A stretch of 32,538 nucleotides of DNA from Oscillospiraceae bacterium (GTDB lineage: Bacteria; Bacillota; Clostridia; Oscillospirales; Acutalibacteraceae), in contig JAQXHW010000108.1 of the NCBI GenBank assembly GCA_029007475.1, positions 1-32,538 of the forward strand. Direction: 5' to 3'. The stretch's first letter is position 1; each line of letters opens with the position of its first letter. The position numbers and the translations under genes are program-made. Below, piece by piece: positions 17,323 to 23,642 of this stretch. The notes beneath the pieces were generated by a model. It searched no databases. It saw nothing but the letters and a program-made list of their open reading frames with translations, and was not told the origin of the DNA.

Positions 17323-17362
17323 TTATACAGAAATGATACAAGACTGATACAGCTATGAAACA
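17323..17362 (+). promoter_or_regulatory. Predicted response-regulator operator (four repeats, 11-base period)
   Basis: TTATACA (17323), TGATACA (17334), TGATACA (17345) and TGAAACA (17356) lie exactly 11 bases apart; the two central copies are identical to those in front of the response regulator gene, and the outer copies differ by one base. A -10-like TAAACT (17372-17377) begins ten bases after the last copy, the same distance as at the regulator promoter. This is strong structural evidence that one OmpR-type protein controls both sites. Confidence 0.7.
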
Positions 17363-17393
17363 AACCTCCTGTAAACTAAATGCAGGAGGTTTG
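17361..17393 (+). promoter_or_regulatory. Perfect hairpin enclosing the femAB ribosome site
   Basis: CAAACCTCCTG at 17361-17371 is the exact reverse complement of CAGGAGGTTTG at 17383-17393, separated by 11 bases. The 3' arm contains the AGGAGG ribosome site for the gene at 17397, so any RNA that includes both arms should hide it. No T-run follows, so it is not a normal terminator. Confidence 0.7.
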
Positions 17394-17396
17394 ATT

Positions 17397-18383
17397 ATGG
17401 AAATTAACGAGTATGAGATTTACAATTTGAAGCATGAGAGAGGCTCCTTTATGCAGTCGCTGCTGTGGAGCGAGGTCAAAAGTAAGTGGAAGAGTGAGAT
17501 TGTAGTTGTGCGGGATTCCCTTGGAAATATTACCGCAGGAGCGCAGCTGCTTATCAGAAAAATACCCCTTGTTCCTTTTTCGTTTATGTATATTCCGAGA
17601 GGTCCTCTATGGGACAGGGAAAGTCCCGAAAGCCTCAGAATACTTTTCGGAAAAATCACCCAGGCGGCAAAAAGGCACAGATGCTTTTGTTTAAGAGCAG
17701 ATCCCCAAATTGACGAAATGGACTTCGAGAGCATAGAGCTTTTGACCGCCTTGGGATTTGAACACCACAAGGAGCGGGTAGGCTATGAAAATACCCAATG
17801 CAGAGAAAACTATATATTAAAAATCGGCGGCAGAAGCGAAGAGGAGGTTTTTGAGAGCTTTAAGCCAAAGTGCAGGTACAATATACGTTTGTCAAAGAGG
17901 AAGGGCGTGGAGTGCAAATTTTACGGCGAGGAAAAGTCGGAGGATTTTTACAAGCTGCTAAAGGAAACCGCAGAGCGTGATAAATTCGAAATTCGAAGCC
18001 GAGAATACTACGAAAAATTGCTTAGAGCTTTTGGGGAGAAAGCAAGACTCTGTATGTGCTATAAGGGCGAGGAGCCTCTTTCTGCCGCTATATATCTTGA
18101 GTACGGAAACAGGGCTACCTATTTAGTCGGAGCGTCCTCAGGCTCTCACCGTGACTATATGCCCAACTACCTTATGCAGTGGACCATGATAAAGCAGGCA
18201 ATAAGCAAAGCAGCGGCAATCTACGACTTCGGAGGTATTCCCTACTACTATGACGAAAACCATAGAAACTATGGAGTATACCGCTTCAAAAGGCAGTTTT
18301 CGGGAGAGGTTTTGACCTATGCGGGAGAATTCGATTACATTTTTTCAAAGAGGTTATATATGTTGGGAAAGCATTTTATATAG
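17397..18383 (+). CDS. FemAB-family peptidoglycan bridge aminoacyltransferase
   Basis: FemX/FemAB proteins add the first or later amino acids of the peptidoglycan cross-bridge to lipid II, using aminoacyl-tRNA. The 328-residue protein has the two GNAT-like halves: FMQSLLWSEVK and FMYIPRGPLWD in the first, and FKPKCRYNIRLSKRKGVE, then YDFGGIPYYYDENHRNYGVYRFKRQF in the second. The coiled-coil arm of FemA/FemB is not evident, so it is closer to the short FemX-like members. The start is ATG 17397 after CAGGAGG; an in-frame ATG at 17355 would lie before the hairpin. It follows the two-component operon and shares its predicted operator. The attached amino acid cannot be predicted. Confidence 0.88.
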   Translation: MEINEYEIYNLKHERGSFMQSLLWSEVKSKWKSEIVVVRDSLGNITAGAQLLIRKIPLVPFSFMYIPRGPLWDRESPESLRILFGKITQAAKRHRCFCLRADPQIDEMDFESIELLTALGFEHHKERVGYENTQCRENYILKIGGRSEEEVFESFKPKCRYNIRLSKRKGVECKFYGEEKSEDFYKLLKETAERDKFEIRSREYYEKLLRAFGEKARLCMCYKGEEPLSAAIYLEYGNRATYLVGASSGSHRDYMPNYLMQWTMIKQAISKAAAIYDFGGIPYYYDENHRNYGVYRFKRQFSGEVLTYAGEFDYIFSKRLYMLGKHFI

Positions 18384-18385
18384 AG

Positions 18386-18425
18386 AAAGCCTTAGTTATC
18401 CAAATTGGACAGCTAAGGCTTTTTG
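18386..18425. terminator. Bidirectional terminator between femAB and the DUF6062 gene
   Basis: AAAGCCTTAG at 18386-18395 pairs with CTAAGGCTTT at 18413-18422, with a partly paired interior (TCC/GGA), and TTTT follows. The two flanking genes converge, so it can serve both. Confidence 0.82.
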
Positions 18426-18431
18426 CGTAAA

Positions 18432-19139
18432 TTATTCCGATTTTGTATCGGGACTTTGAGGTCGGGTTTTTATTAAAAATTCAAGGTCACGCTCAATGGC
18501 GTCCTTGCTGTTGCCCCAATCTGCGCCGCGGCTTCGATAGTCAAACATATTACAAAAACGGTTGGTGTCGTCCATGAGAAGCTGTAACTGATTTTTGCAG
18601 AGAGCGGCAGTATCTGCGTGGAAAGCCGCTTGATGCTTTGAGGGCAGATGCTTTATTGAAAGCTCGGTAACCAGTCGGTAGTGGTCAAGGCATATATACT
18701 CCTGACTGCGGTAGAGAGCTCTGAACTCCTCGCTCTTTATCCACTGGGCAAAGACCGTCTGCATAAAGTGCTCCACGTCAAAATGAATCCTGTCGCAGAT
18801 ATAGCAGGAGTCCTGCATATTTTTAAGAGCCAAAAGTTTTTTCTTGTCGGGCTTTGAGTTTACGTCCTTCGGCATATATTTATCCATTATCTCAGCAAGG
18901 TGAGTCTGCAAAATTAAGGCGTTGGGAAGCCTCTTTCCGACCTCAACAATCTTGAGAAAATGGCTCTGACAAAAGCCTTTTTGGTTGGTTTGAACTCTTG
19001 TTTCGGGGTCCATCATGGCAGAACCTGTGATAAATTCCGCGTACTGCTCCTCAAGCATAGCGTACATACGGCAAATAGGACAGCCCTCTTTAACTCCCCA
19101 AATATCGTTTACGGGTATTGTGCAAATGGTTTCTTTCAT
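18432..19139 (-). CDS. DUF6062 family protein with two CxxC...CxxH modules
   Basis: A 235-residue cytoplasmic protein that looks like the clostridial DUF6062 family; no function is known to me. It has two similar cysteine/histidine modules: CPIC (20-23) with CQSH (57-60), and CYIC (112-115) with CLDH (150-153). The separation within each is nearly equal (33 and 34 residues), which suggests an internal duplication and two metal sites, probably zinc. It has no signal or membrane segment. The start ATG at 19139 follows GAGGTGG. The gene is divergent from the DNA glycosylase gene. Confidence 0.82.
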   Translation of the reverse strand: MKETICTIPVNDIWGVKEGCPICRMYAMLEEQYAEFITGSAMMDPETRVQTNQKGFCQSHFLKIVEVGKRLPNALILQTHLAEIMDKYMPKDVNSKPDKKKLLALKNMQDSCYICDRIHFDVEHFMQTVFAQWIKSEEFRALYRSQEYICLDHYRLVTELSIKHLPSKHQAAFHADTAALCKNQLQLLMDDTNRFCNMFDYRSRGADWGNSKDAIERDLEFLIKTRPQSPDTKSE

Positions 19140-19161
19140 AAAGCCACCTCGGATTTACTAA

Positions 19162-19189
19162 AGTATAAATATATCATAGCATAAAGCAA
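19162..19189 (-). promoter_or_regulatory. Promoter for the DUF6062 gene
   Basis: Read on the minus strand: TTGCTT (19189-19184), a 16-base spacer and TATACT (19167-19162), 23 bases before the ATG. A promoter for the divergent glycosylase gene must lie in the same 97 bases but I could not fix its boxes. Confidence 0.55.
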
Positions 19190-19236
19190 AAAAATATGCT
19201 ATTATTAATTTAGAGTTTTTTGGGGGTGTGAGTAGT

Positions 19237-20076
19237 ATGGATTACATATTTGAAAATAATACGGTGAGAGTGCCTGATATTAAAGGCTTTGCGCTTCGTG
19301 ATACTTTAATGTGCGGACAGAGCTTTCGCTGGGTAGAAAACTCTGACGGCTCCTTTACGGGTACGGCTTTCAAAAAGACCGTTACGGTTAAAATTGAAAA
19401 TGACGATTTCAAAATAATAGGCACAACTCAAGAGGATTTTGAGGATATCTGGCGGGGATATTTTGACCTTGATACTGACTATGAAAAGATTAGAGAGGAC
19501 CTTTCAAAGCTCCATCCTGTTTTAGCCGAAGCGGCGAAGTTTGCCCCGGGTATTAGGATTTTAAGGCAAGAGCCCTTTGAGGCGCTTATCTCCTTCATAA
19601 TCTCCCAGAATAACAACATCAAGAGAATTGAGGGTATCGTAAAGCGGCTCTGCGAAAACTTCGGTGAGAAAAATGAAGCGGGAGAGTATGCTTTCCCAAC
19701 CGCTGAGACTCTCGCCGTACTCTCCCCCGAGGAGCTTTCGCCTATTCGTGCAGGCTTTCGCCACCGCTATATCATTGACGCCGCCAAAAAGGTTTTTTCG
19801 GGCGAAGTGAACCTGGAAAGCTGCAGAGAAAAATCCTTCGAGGAAGCAAAAAAGGAGCTTATGACGATTGTCGGCGTCGGGGAAAAGGTTGCGGACTGCG
19901 TTCTCCTTTACGGACTGCATAAGGTAAATGCGTTTCCCATGGACGTCTGGATGAAGCGCGCCATGAAAAAGCTATTTCCCGATGTAAATCCCGAAAGCTT
20001 CGGTGAATACGCAGGAGTGGCTCAGCAGTATATCTTTCACTATTCAAGACTTCACAGTGAACTTTTCGACGAATAA
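19237..20076 (+). CDS. ogg: 8-oxoguanine DNA glycosylase/lyase, OGG1 type
   Basis: Removes 8-oxoguanine opposite cytosine and cleaves the DNA backbone. The 279 residues begin with the OGG N-terminal domain (CGQSFRWVENSDGSFTG) and continue with the HhH-GPD domain. The helix-hairpin-helix VGVGEKVADCVLLYGL carries catalytic Lys217, and PMDVWM carries Asp236. This is the eukaryote-like OGG1 form also found in Clostridium acetobutylicum, rather than MutM. The start ATG 19237 is nine bases after GGGGGTG; an in-frame GTG at 19228 overlaps that ribosome site. Confidence 0.92.
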   Translation: MDYIFENNTVRVPDIKGFALRDTLMCGQSFRWVENSDGSFTGTAFKKTVTVKIENDDFKIIGTTQEDFEDIWRGYFDLDTDYEKIREDLSKLHPVLAEAAKFAPGIRILRQEPFEALISFIISQNNNIKRIEGIVKRLCENFGEKNEAGEYAFPTAETLAVLSPEELSPIRAGFRHRYIIDAAKKVFSGEVNLESCREKSFEEAKKELMTIVGVGEKVADCVLLYGLHKVNAFPMDVWMKRAMKKLFPDVNPESFGEYAGVAQQYIFHYSRLHSELFDE

Positions 20077-20079
20077 ATC

Positions 20080-20108
20080 TTGTAAATTGCTCCCGATAGT
20101 AGTATGAT
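20080..20108 (+). promoter_or_regulatory. Promoter of the murT-gatD pair
   Basis: TTGTAA (20080-20085), a 17-base spacer and TATGAT (20103-20108), 31 bases before the murT start. It begins right at the stop of the glycosylase gene, so murT-gatD can be transcribed independently. Confidence 0.72.
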
Positions 20109-20138
20109 AAATAGAGTTTTTATATGAAGGTGTAGAAA

Positions 20139-21470
20139 ATGAAAATTAAACTTTTCTTTGCCATTGTTTTTTGCAAGGCAGTAAGATTTGCGGCAAAGCT
20201 GTTGGGAAAAGGCTCAAGCCTTCCCGGTCAGCTTACCCTTAAGTTTTTCCCCGATGTGTTAAAATACATAAAGCTGCCCGAAAAGGTTATCGCCGTAACA
20301 GGCAGCTCGGGAAAAACCTCTACTGTTGAGCTTATCGCTCAGGTGCTTAAAAGCGCGGGGGTAAGACTTGCCTATAACAAGGAGGGCTCTAATCAGATTG
20401 AGGGCATTACCACTCTGCTTCTCTGTGCTTCAAGCCTTTCGGGTAAAGTAAAGGCTGATGTTGTGCTTTTAGAGAGTGACGAGAGATATGCCCGCCATAC
20501 CTTCAAATACTTTAAGCCTACTCAGCTTATTATCACAAATTTATACCGCGACCAGCTTACCCGCAACGGCCATCCCGAGTGGGTTTACGATGTGATTTCC
20601 CAGTGTATCGACGACTCCATGGAGCTTATCCTTAATGCCGACGACCCCTTAGTTTCCAAATTCGGCAAGGATAGGAAAAACGTTCGCTATTTCGGGGCGG
20701 ACAGGCTTCCTTTTGATACCGAGAAAAACACCTCTGTTTACGACGACGGAAAGTACTGCCCCTGCTGTAAGGCTCCTATGACTTACTCGTACTATCACTT
20801 TAACCATTTAGGCTCCTATGAGTGCAAAAACTGCGGTCATAAGAAGCAGGCAACGGACTGGACCATTACCGACGCAAGTCTTGAGGAAGGCTTTGTTGTT
20901 ATTAACGGAAAGTATAAGGTTGAGCTTGCGTTCTCAAGTATATATCATTGTTATAATACTCTTGTTGCCTTTGCGGCGGCGGATATTGCAGGAGTTGCGC
21001 CTGAACAGGCGGTTAAGGCTCTCAGCGATTACGATTTGAAAAGCGGAAGAATAGTTAATTTCGTTTTGGGAAATCATGAGGGAACTCTCCTTGTTTCAAA
21101 GCATGAAAACTCCGTTTCCTACGACCAGTCAATCCGCGTGGCAAACTCCGATAAGAGGGACTGTACCGTTGTAGTTATGGTTGACGCCATAAGCCGAAAG
21201 TACAAAACCTATGAAACCTCATGGCTGTGGGATATTGATTTTGAGCTTCTTAAAAGCGACAACATAAAAGAAATTCTCCTTGTGGGTCAATATCACGAGG
21301 ATCTTTTAAGGCGCTTCTCCTTTACCGATATTAACGAGGAAATTATTAAGTCCTACGAAAAGGTATCCGACGCAGTCGAATACTTAAAGAAAAACGGAAG
21401 CAGCTTTGTCTATGTAATCACCTGCTTCTCGGACAAGCAGAAATTCTTGGAATTGACGGAGGTTAAGTAA
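20139..21470 (+). CDS. murT: MurT-like Mur ligase (lipid II amidation subunit), divergent
   Basis: Mur-ligase family protein of 443 residues with the MurT features: N-terminal hydrophobic part, P-loop GSSGKTST (55-62), the four-cysteine ribbon (Cys207, 210, 229, 232) inside the central domain, and the C-terminal MurT (DUF1727) domain. MurT with GatD amidates the D-glutamate of lipid II to isoglutamine. The C-terminal domain is unusual: the SWLWD motif is kept (361-365), but the residue before TSW that I expect to be the catalytic-triad Asp is Glu359, and the usual KNPAGFN-type segment reads KHENSVSYDQ. GAAGGTG precedes ATG 20139. The gatD start overlaps the stop by one base. Confidence 0.88.
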   Translation: MKIKLFFAIVFCKAVRFAAKLLGKGSSLPGQLTLKFFPDVLKYIKLPEKVIAVTGSSGKTSTVELIAQVLKSAGVRLAYNKEGSNQIEGITTLLLCASSLSGKVKADVVLLESDERYARHTFKYFKPTQLIITNLYRDQLTRNGHPEWVYDVISQCIDDSMELILNADDPLVSKFGKDRKNVRYFGADRLPFDTEKNTSVYDDGKYCPCCKAPMTYSYYHFNHLGSYECKNCGHKKQATDWTITDASLEEGFVVINGKYKVELAFSSIYHCYNTLVAFAAADIAGVAPEQAVKALSDYDLKSGRIVNFVLGNHEGTLLVSKHENSVSYDQSIRVANSDKRDCTVVVMVDAISRKYKTYETSWLWDIDFELLKSDNIKEILLVGQYHEDLLRRFSFTDINEEIIKSYEKVSDAVEYLKKNGSSFVYVITCFSDKQKFLELTEVK

Positions 21471-22105
21471 TGAGGATTTTATACTTATACTATGACATTA
21501 TGAACCTCTACGGAGAAAGCGGAAATATTCGCATGATTGAGAGAATGTTCCGTGAGGCCGGCAAGGATGTTTCTGTTGAGGTAAAGACCGTAACCGATAG
21601 GAAAATCGACTTTTTGAAATACGATTTTATTTACTGCGGCGCAGGTAGTGAGAATTCCCGAGACGTGGTAATCAGACATCTCAGCTTCTTTAAGGATAGC
21701 CTAAAGGCGGCGTATGAAAAGGGTACGGTTATGCTCTTTACAGGAAACTCCTACGAGATGCTGGGTAAGGAAATAGCAGTAGGGGATAGAAAAATTGAGG
21801 GTATCGGACTCTTTGATTTTACCGTAAAAGAGCAGAGGGTAGACAGATACTCCGGAGACGTTACCTTTAGGTGCAATCTTTTTGAGGGCGAGCTTATTGG
21901 CTATATAAATAAGTGCTCGGAAGCAGAGGGCGTGAAAAATCCCCTGTTCGAGATTGAGCAGGTGGTAGGAACGGTTAAGACCGGAAGTGAGGGCATACAT
22001 GAGAAAAACTTCTTCGGAACTCAGATTATCGGACCGATTTTGGTAAAAAATCCGAGCTTTGCAAACTATATTGTAAATCTCACTCTAAAAACCTTAGAGG
22101 AATAA
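21470..22105 (+). CDS. gatD: GatD-like glutamine amidotransferase homologue lacking catalytic Cys and His
   Basis: Partner of MurT, 211 residues, class I glutamine amidotransferase fold. The overall similarity to GatD is clear: LNLYGESGNI-like start, EGIGLFDF, EGIHEKNFFG and GPILVKNP segments. At the nucleophile elbow, where GatD has ICGGYQ, this protein has TGNSYE (91-96), and where GatD has the catalytic His in YLHGP it has QIIGP (Ile187). The conserved NHGG is also changed. It is therefore unlikely to hydrolyse glutamine. It is coupled to murT by TAATG and followed by a strong terminator. The reading frame is intact, so this is not a decayed gene. Confidence 0.85.
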   Translation: MRILYLYYDIMNLYGESGNIRMIERMFREAGKDVSVEVKTVTDRKIDFLKYDFIYCGAGSENSRDVVIRHLSFFKDSLKAAYEKGTVMLFTGNSYEMLGKEIAVGDRKIEGIGLFDFTVKEQRVDRYSGDVTFRCNLFEGELIGYINKCSEAEGVKNPLFEIEQVVGTVKTGSEGIHEKNFFGTQIIGPILVKNPSFANYIVNLTLKTLEE

Positions 22106-22109
22106 TTAA

Positions 22110-22144
22110 AGGGCTGTGACGAATTTCGTCACAGCCCTGATTTT
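22110..22144. terminator. Terminator after gatD
   Basis: AGGGCTGTGACGAA (22110-22123) and TTCGTCACAGCCCT (22125-22138) form a perfect 14-base inverted repeat with a small effective loop, followed by GATTTTAT. It separates gatD from the convergent aldolase gene. Confidence 0.88.
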
Positions 22145-22157
22145 ATGAGCTTAGAAA

Positions 22158-22192
22158 CGGAGCTTTTTATACATCATTTAAGAAAAACTCCG
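22158..22192 (-). terminator. Possible aldolase-side terminator
   Basis: On the minus strand CGGAGTTTTT (22192-22183) can pair with AAAAAGCTCCG (22168-22158) with one bulged G, followed only by TTTC. A weak terminator for the aldolase gene; the hairpin at 22110-22138 could act behind it. Confidence 0.35.
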
Positions 22193-22214
22193 CAAATAAC
22201 AGCCAAAGCGAAAA

Positions 22215-23081
22215 TTAAGCCTTGCCTACTGAGCCGAAAAGCTCCATTTTCTCCTTAACGGTTGCCTTGATAGCCTCGAAGCCGGGAGCGAGAAGCTTTC
22301 TGGGGTCGAAGCCCTTGCCCTGAAGGTCCTTGCCTGCTTCAACGTACTCTCTGGTAGCTGCTGCGAAAGCAAGCTGGCACTCTGTATTAACGTTGATTTT
22401 GGAAACGCCGAGGTCGATAGCCTTTCTAATCATATCGGCAGGAATACCTGTGCCGCCGTGGAGAACTAAGGGCATCTCGCCTGTGAGCTGCTGAATAGCG
22501 TCGAGAGTCTCGAAAGAAAGACCTGCCCAGTTTTCGGGATATTTGCCGTGGATGTTACCGATACCTGCTGCAAGCATTGTAACGCCAAGGTCGGCAATCA
22601 TCTTGCACTCTGCGGGGTCTGCACATTCGCCTGCGCCTACAACGCCGTCCTCTTCGCCGCCGATAGAGCCTACCTCAGCCTCAAGAGAGAGACCGAGCTT
22701 CTCGCAGGTTTCAACTAATTCCTTAGTCTTTTCGATGTTTTCCTCGATGGGATAGTGTGAGCCGTCGAACATTACGGAGGAGAAGCCTGCTGCGATACAA
22801 GCCTTTGCGCCTTCGTATGAGCCGTGGTCGAGGTGAAGTGCTACGGGAACGGTGATGTTAAGTTCCTCGAGCATACCGTTAACCATGCCGACTACGGTCT
22901 TGTAGCCGCACATATACTTTCCTGCGCCCTCGGAAACACCGAGGATAACGGGTGACTGAAGCTCCTGAGCGGTTAAAAGAATAGCCTTTGTCCACTCAAG
23001 GTTGTTGATGTTGAACTGACCGACTGCATAGTGGCCTGCTTTTGCTTTTGTGAGCATTTCTTTTGCATTTGTAAGTGCCAT
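22215..23081 (-). CDS. fba: Fructose-bisphosphate aldolase, class II
   Basis: Zinc-dependent glycolytic aldolase, 288 residues. Catalytic Asp85 and zinc His86 lie in HLDHGSYEGA, the other zinc ligands are His178 (GIGNIHGKY) and His208 (LVLHGGTGIP), and the EAEVGSIGGEEDG loop is present. The start is ATG at 23081, behind GGAGGAAAT; the frame is open further upstream but that part has no ribosome site. It is a single gene with its own promoter, divergent from the T-box gene. Confidence 0.96.
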   Translation of the reverse strand: MALTNAKEMLTKAKAGHYAVGQFNINNLEWTKAILLTAQELQSPVILGVSEGAGKYMCGYKTVVGMVNGMLEELNITVPVALHLDHGSYEGAKACIAAGFSSVMFDGSHYPIEENIEKTKELVETCEKLGLSLEAEVGSIGGEEDGVVGAGECADPAECKMIADLGVTMLAAGIGNIHGKYPENWAGLSFETLDAIQQLTGEMPLVLHGGTGIPADMIRKAIDLGVSKINVNTECQLAFAAATREYVEAGKDLQGKGFDPRKLLAPGFEAIKATVKEKMELFGSVGKA

Positions 23082-23132
23082 AATTGATTTCCTCCAATAT
23101 AGTAATAGTGAAATGAAATTCCATACGAAGTT

Positions 23133-23138
23133 ATTATA
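23133..23138 (-). promoter_or_regulatory. -10 box of the aldolase gene
   Basis: TATAAT on the minus strand (23138-23133), about 50 bases before the start codon. The -35 at the proper distance (TTTATA) is weak. The AT-rich DNA from 23139 to 23276 separates it from the divergent T-box promoter and shows no gene. Confidence 0.5.
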
Positions 23139-23276
23139 CAATATAAATTTGAAAATATAAAGTCCTAACTTGCAAATTATGGCATTTTTTCGAAAAAAAA
23201 TAAAATATTTCGGGAATAAATTTTTCTTTAGTGCAGAATTTATAGCATTTTTTATTCTGAAATTTTGAAAAAGCTA

Positions 23277-23305
23277 TTGACAAAAGCCGCTTTAGGTGAT
23301 ATTCT
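23277..23305 (+). promoter_or_regulatory. Promoter of the T-box leader
   Basis: Consensus TTGACA (23277-23282), a 17-base spacer and TATTCT (23300-23305). Transcription would begin near 23312, just ahead of Stem I of the leader. Confidence 0.75.
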
Positions 23306-23324
23306 CATACACAACACATTGAAA

Positions 23325-23582
23325 AGCTGTGACGAAGACGGTCGTGGTGCGGATCTTAAAGAGAGTGCGGAGGGTGAAAACGCACATTGAAGCACCAAGT
23401 TGACTTATCACTTCTGAGCCGGAGCCCGAAAGATTAATCGAGTAGACGCTCCCGTAGCTGCTGCGTTAAAGCGTAAGGTTTGTTTGAACCTGAGGGGTGC
23501 CTTTATTATGGGCACAATTTGAGTGGTACCGCGAGTAAGATTTTACCCGTCTCAAAGTCTAAAGACTTTGGGACGGTTTTTT
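23325..23582 (+). promoter_or_regulatory. T-box leader, probable isoleucine (ATC) specifier
   Basis: Complete T-box riboswitch sensing an uncharged tRNA. Stem I has a basal AGC region, K-turn-like GTGA, GAAG (23334-23337) pairing with CTTC (23411-23414), the AGAGAG motif (23360-23365) and the GGTGAAA apical loop between TGCG and CGCA. The T-box sequence AGTGGTACCGCG ends at 23533; its TGGT would pair with a tRNA ending ACCA. The terminator is CCGTCTCAAAGTCT (23547-23560) against AGACTTTGGGACGG, then TTTTTT. Aligned on the B. subtilis glyQS leader (specifier, then A, then basal helix, then GAG), the specifier is ATC at 23407-23409, an isoleucine codon. I am confident about the T-box, less about the specifier. 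Confidence 0.93.
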
Positions 23583-23642
23583 GTTTATTAACGCCCATAG
23601 AGGCGCAACAATATTTTTATGTTTCAGAAAGGAGCAAACATC

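Noticed and set aside
21470-22105. gatD as a pseudogene
   Set aside because: The frame is full length, codon use is like its neighbours, the coupling to murT is intact and the rest of the fold motifs are conserved. Only active-site residues are replaced.
23401-23410. Other codons in the T-box specifier region, such as GAC, CTT or TTA
   Set aside because: They do not sit in the position immediately before the A and the basal CTTC strand, as seen in the glyQS leader. They remain possible if the Stem I alignment shifts by a few bases.
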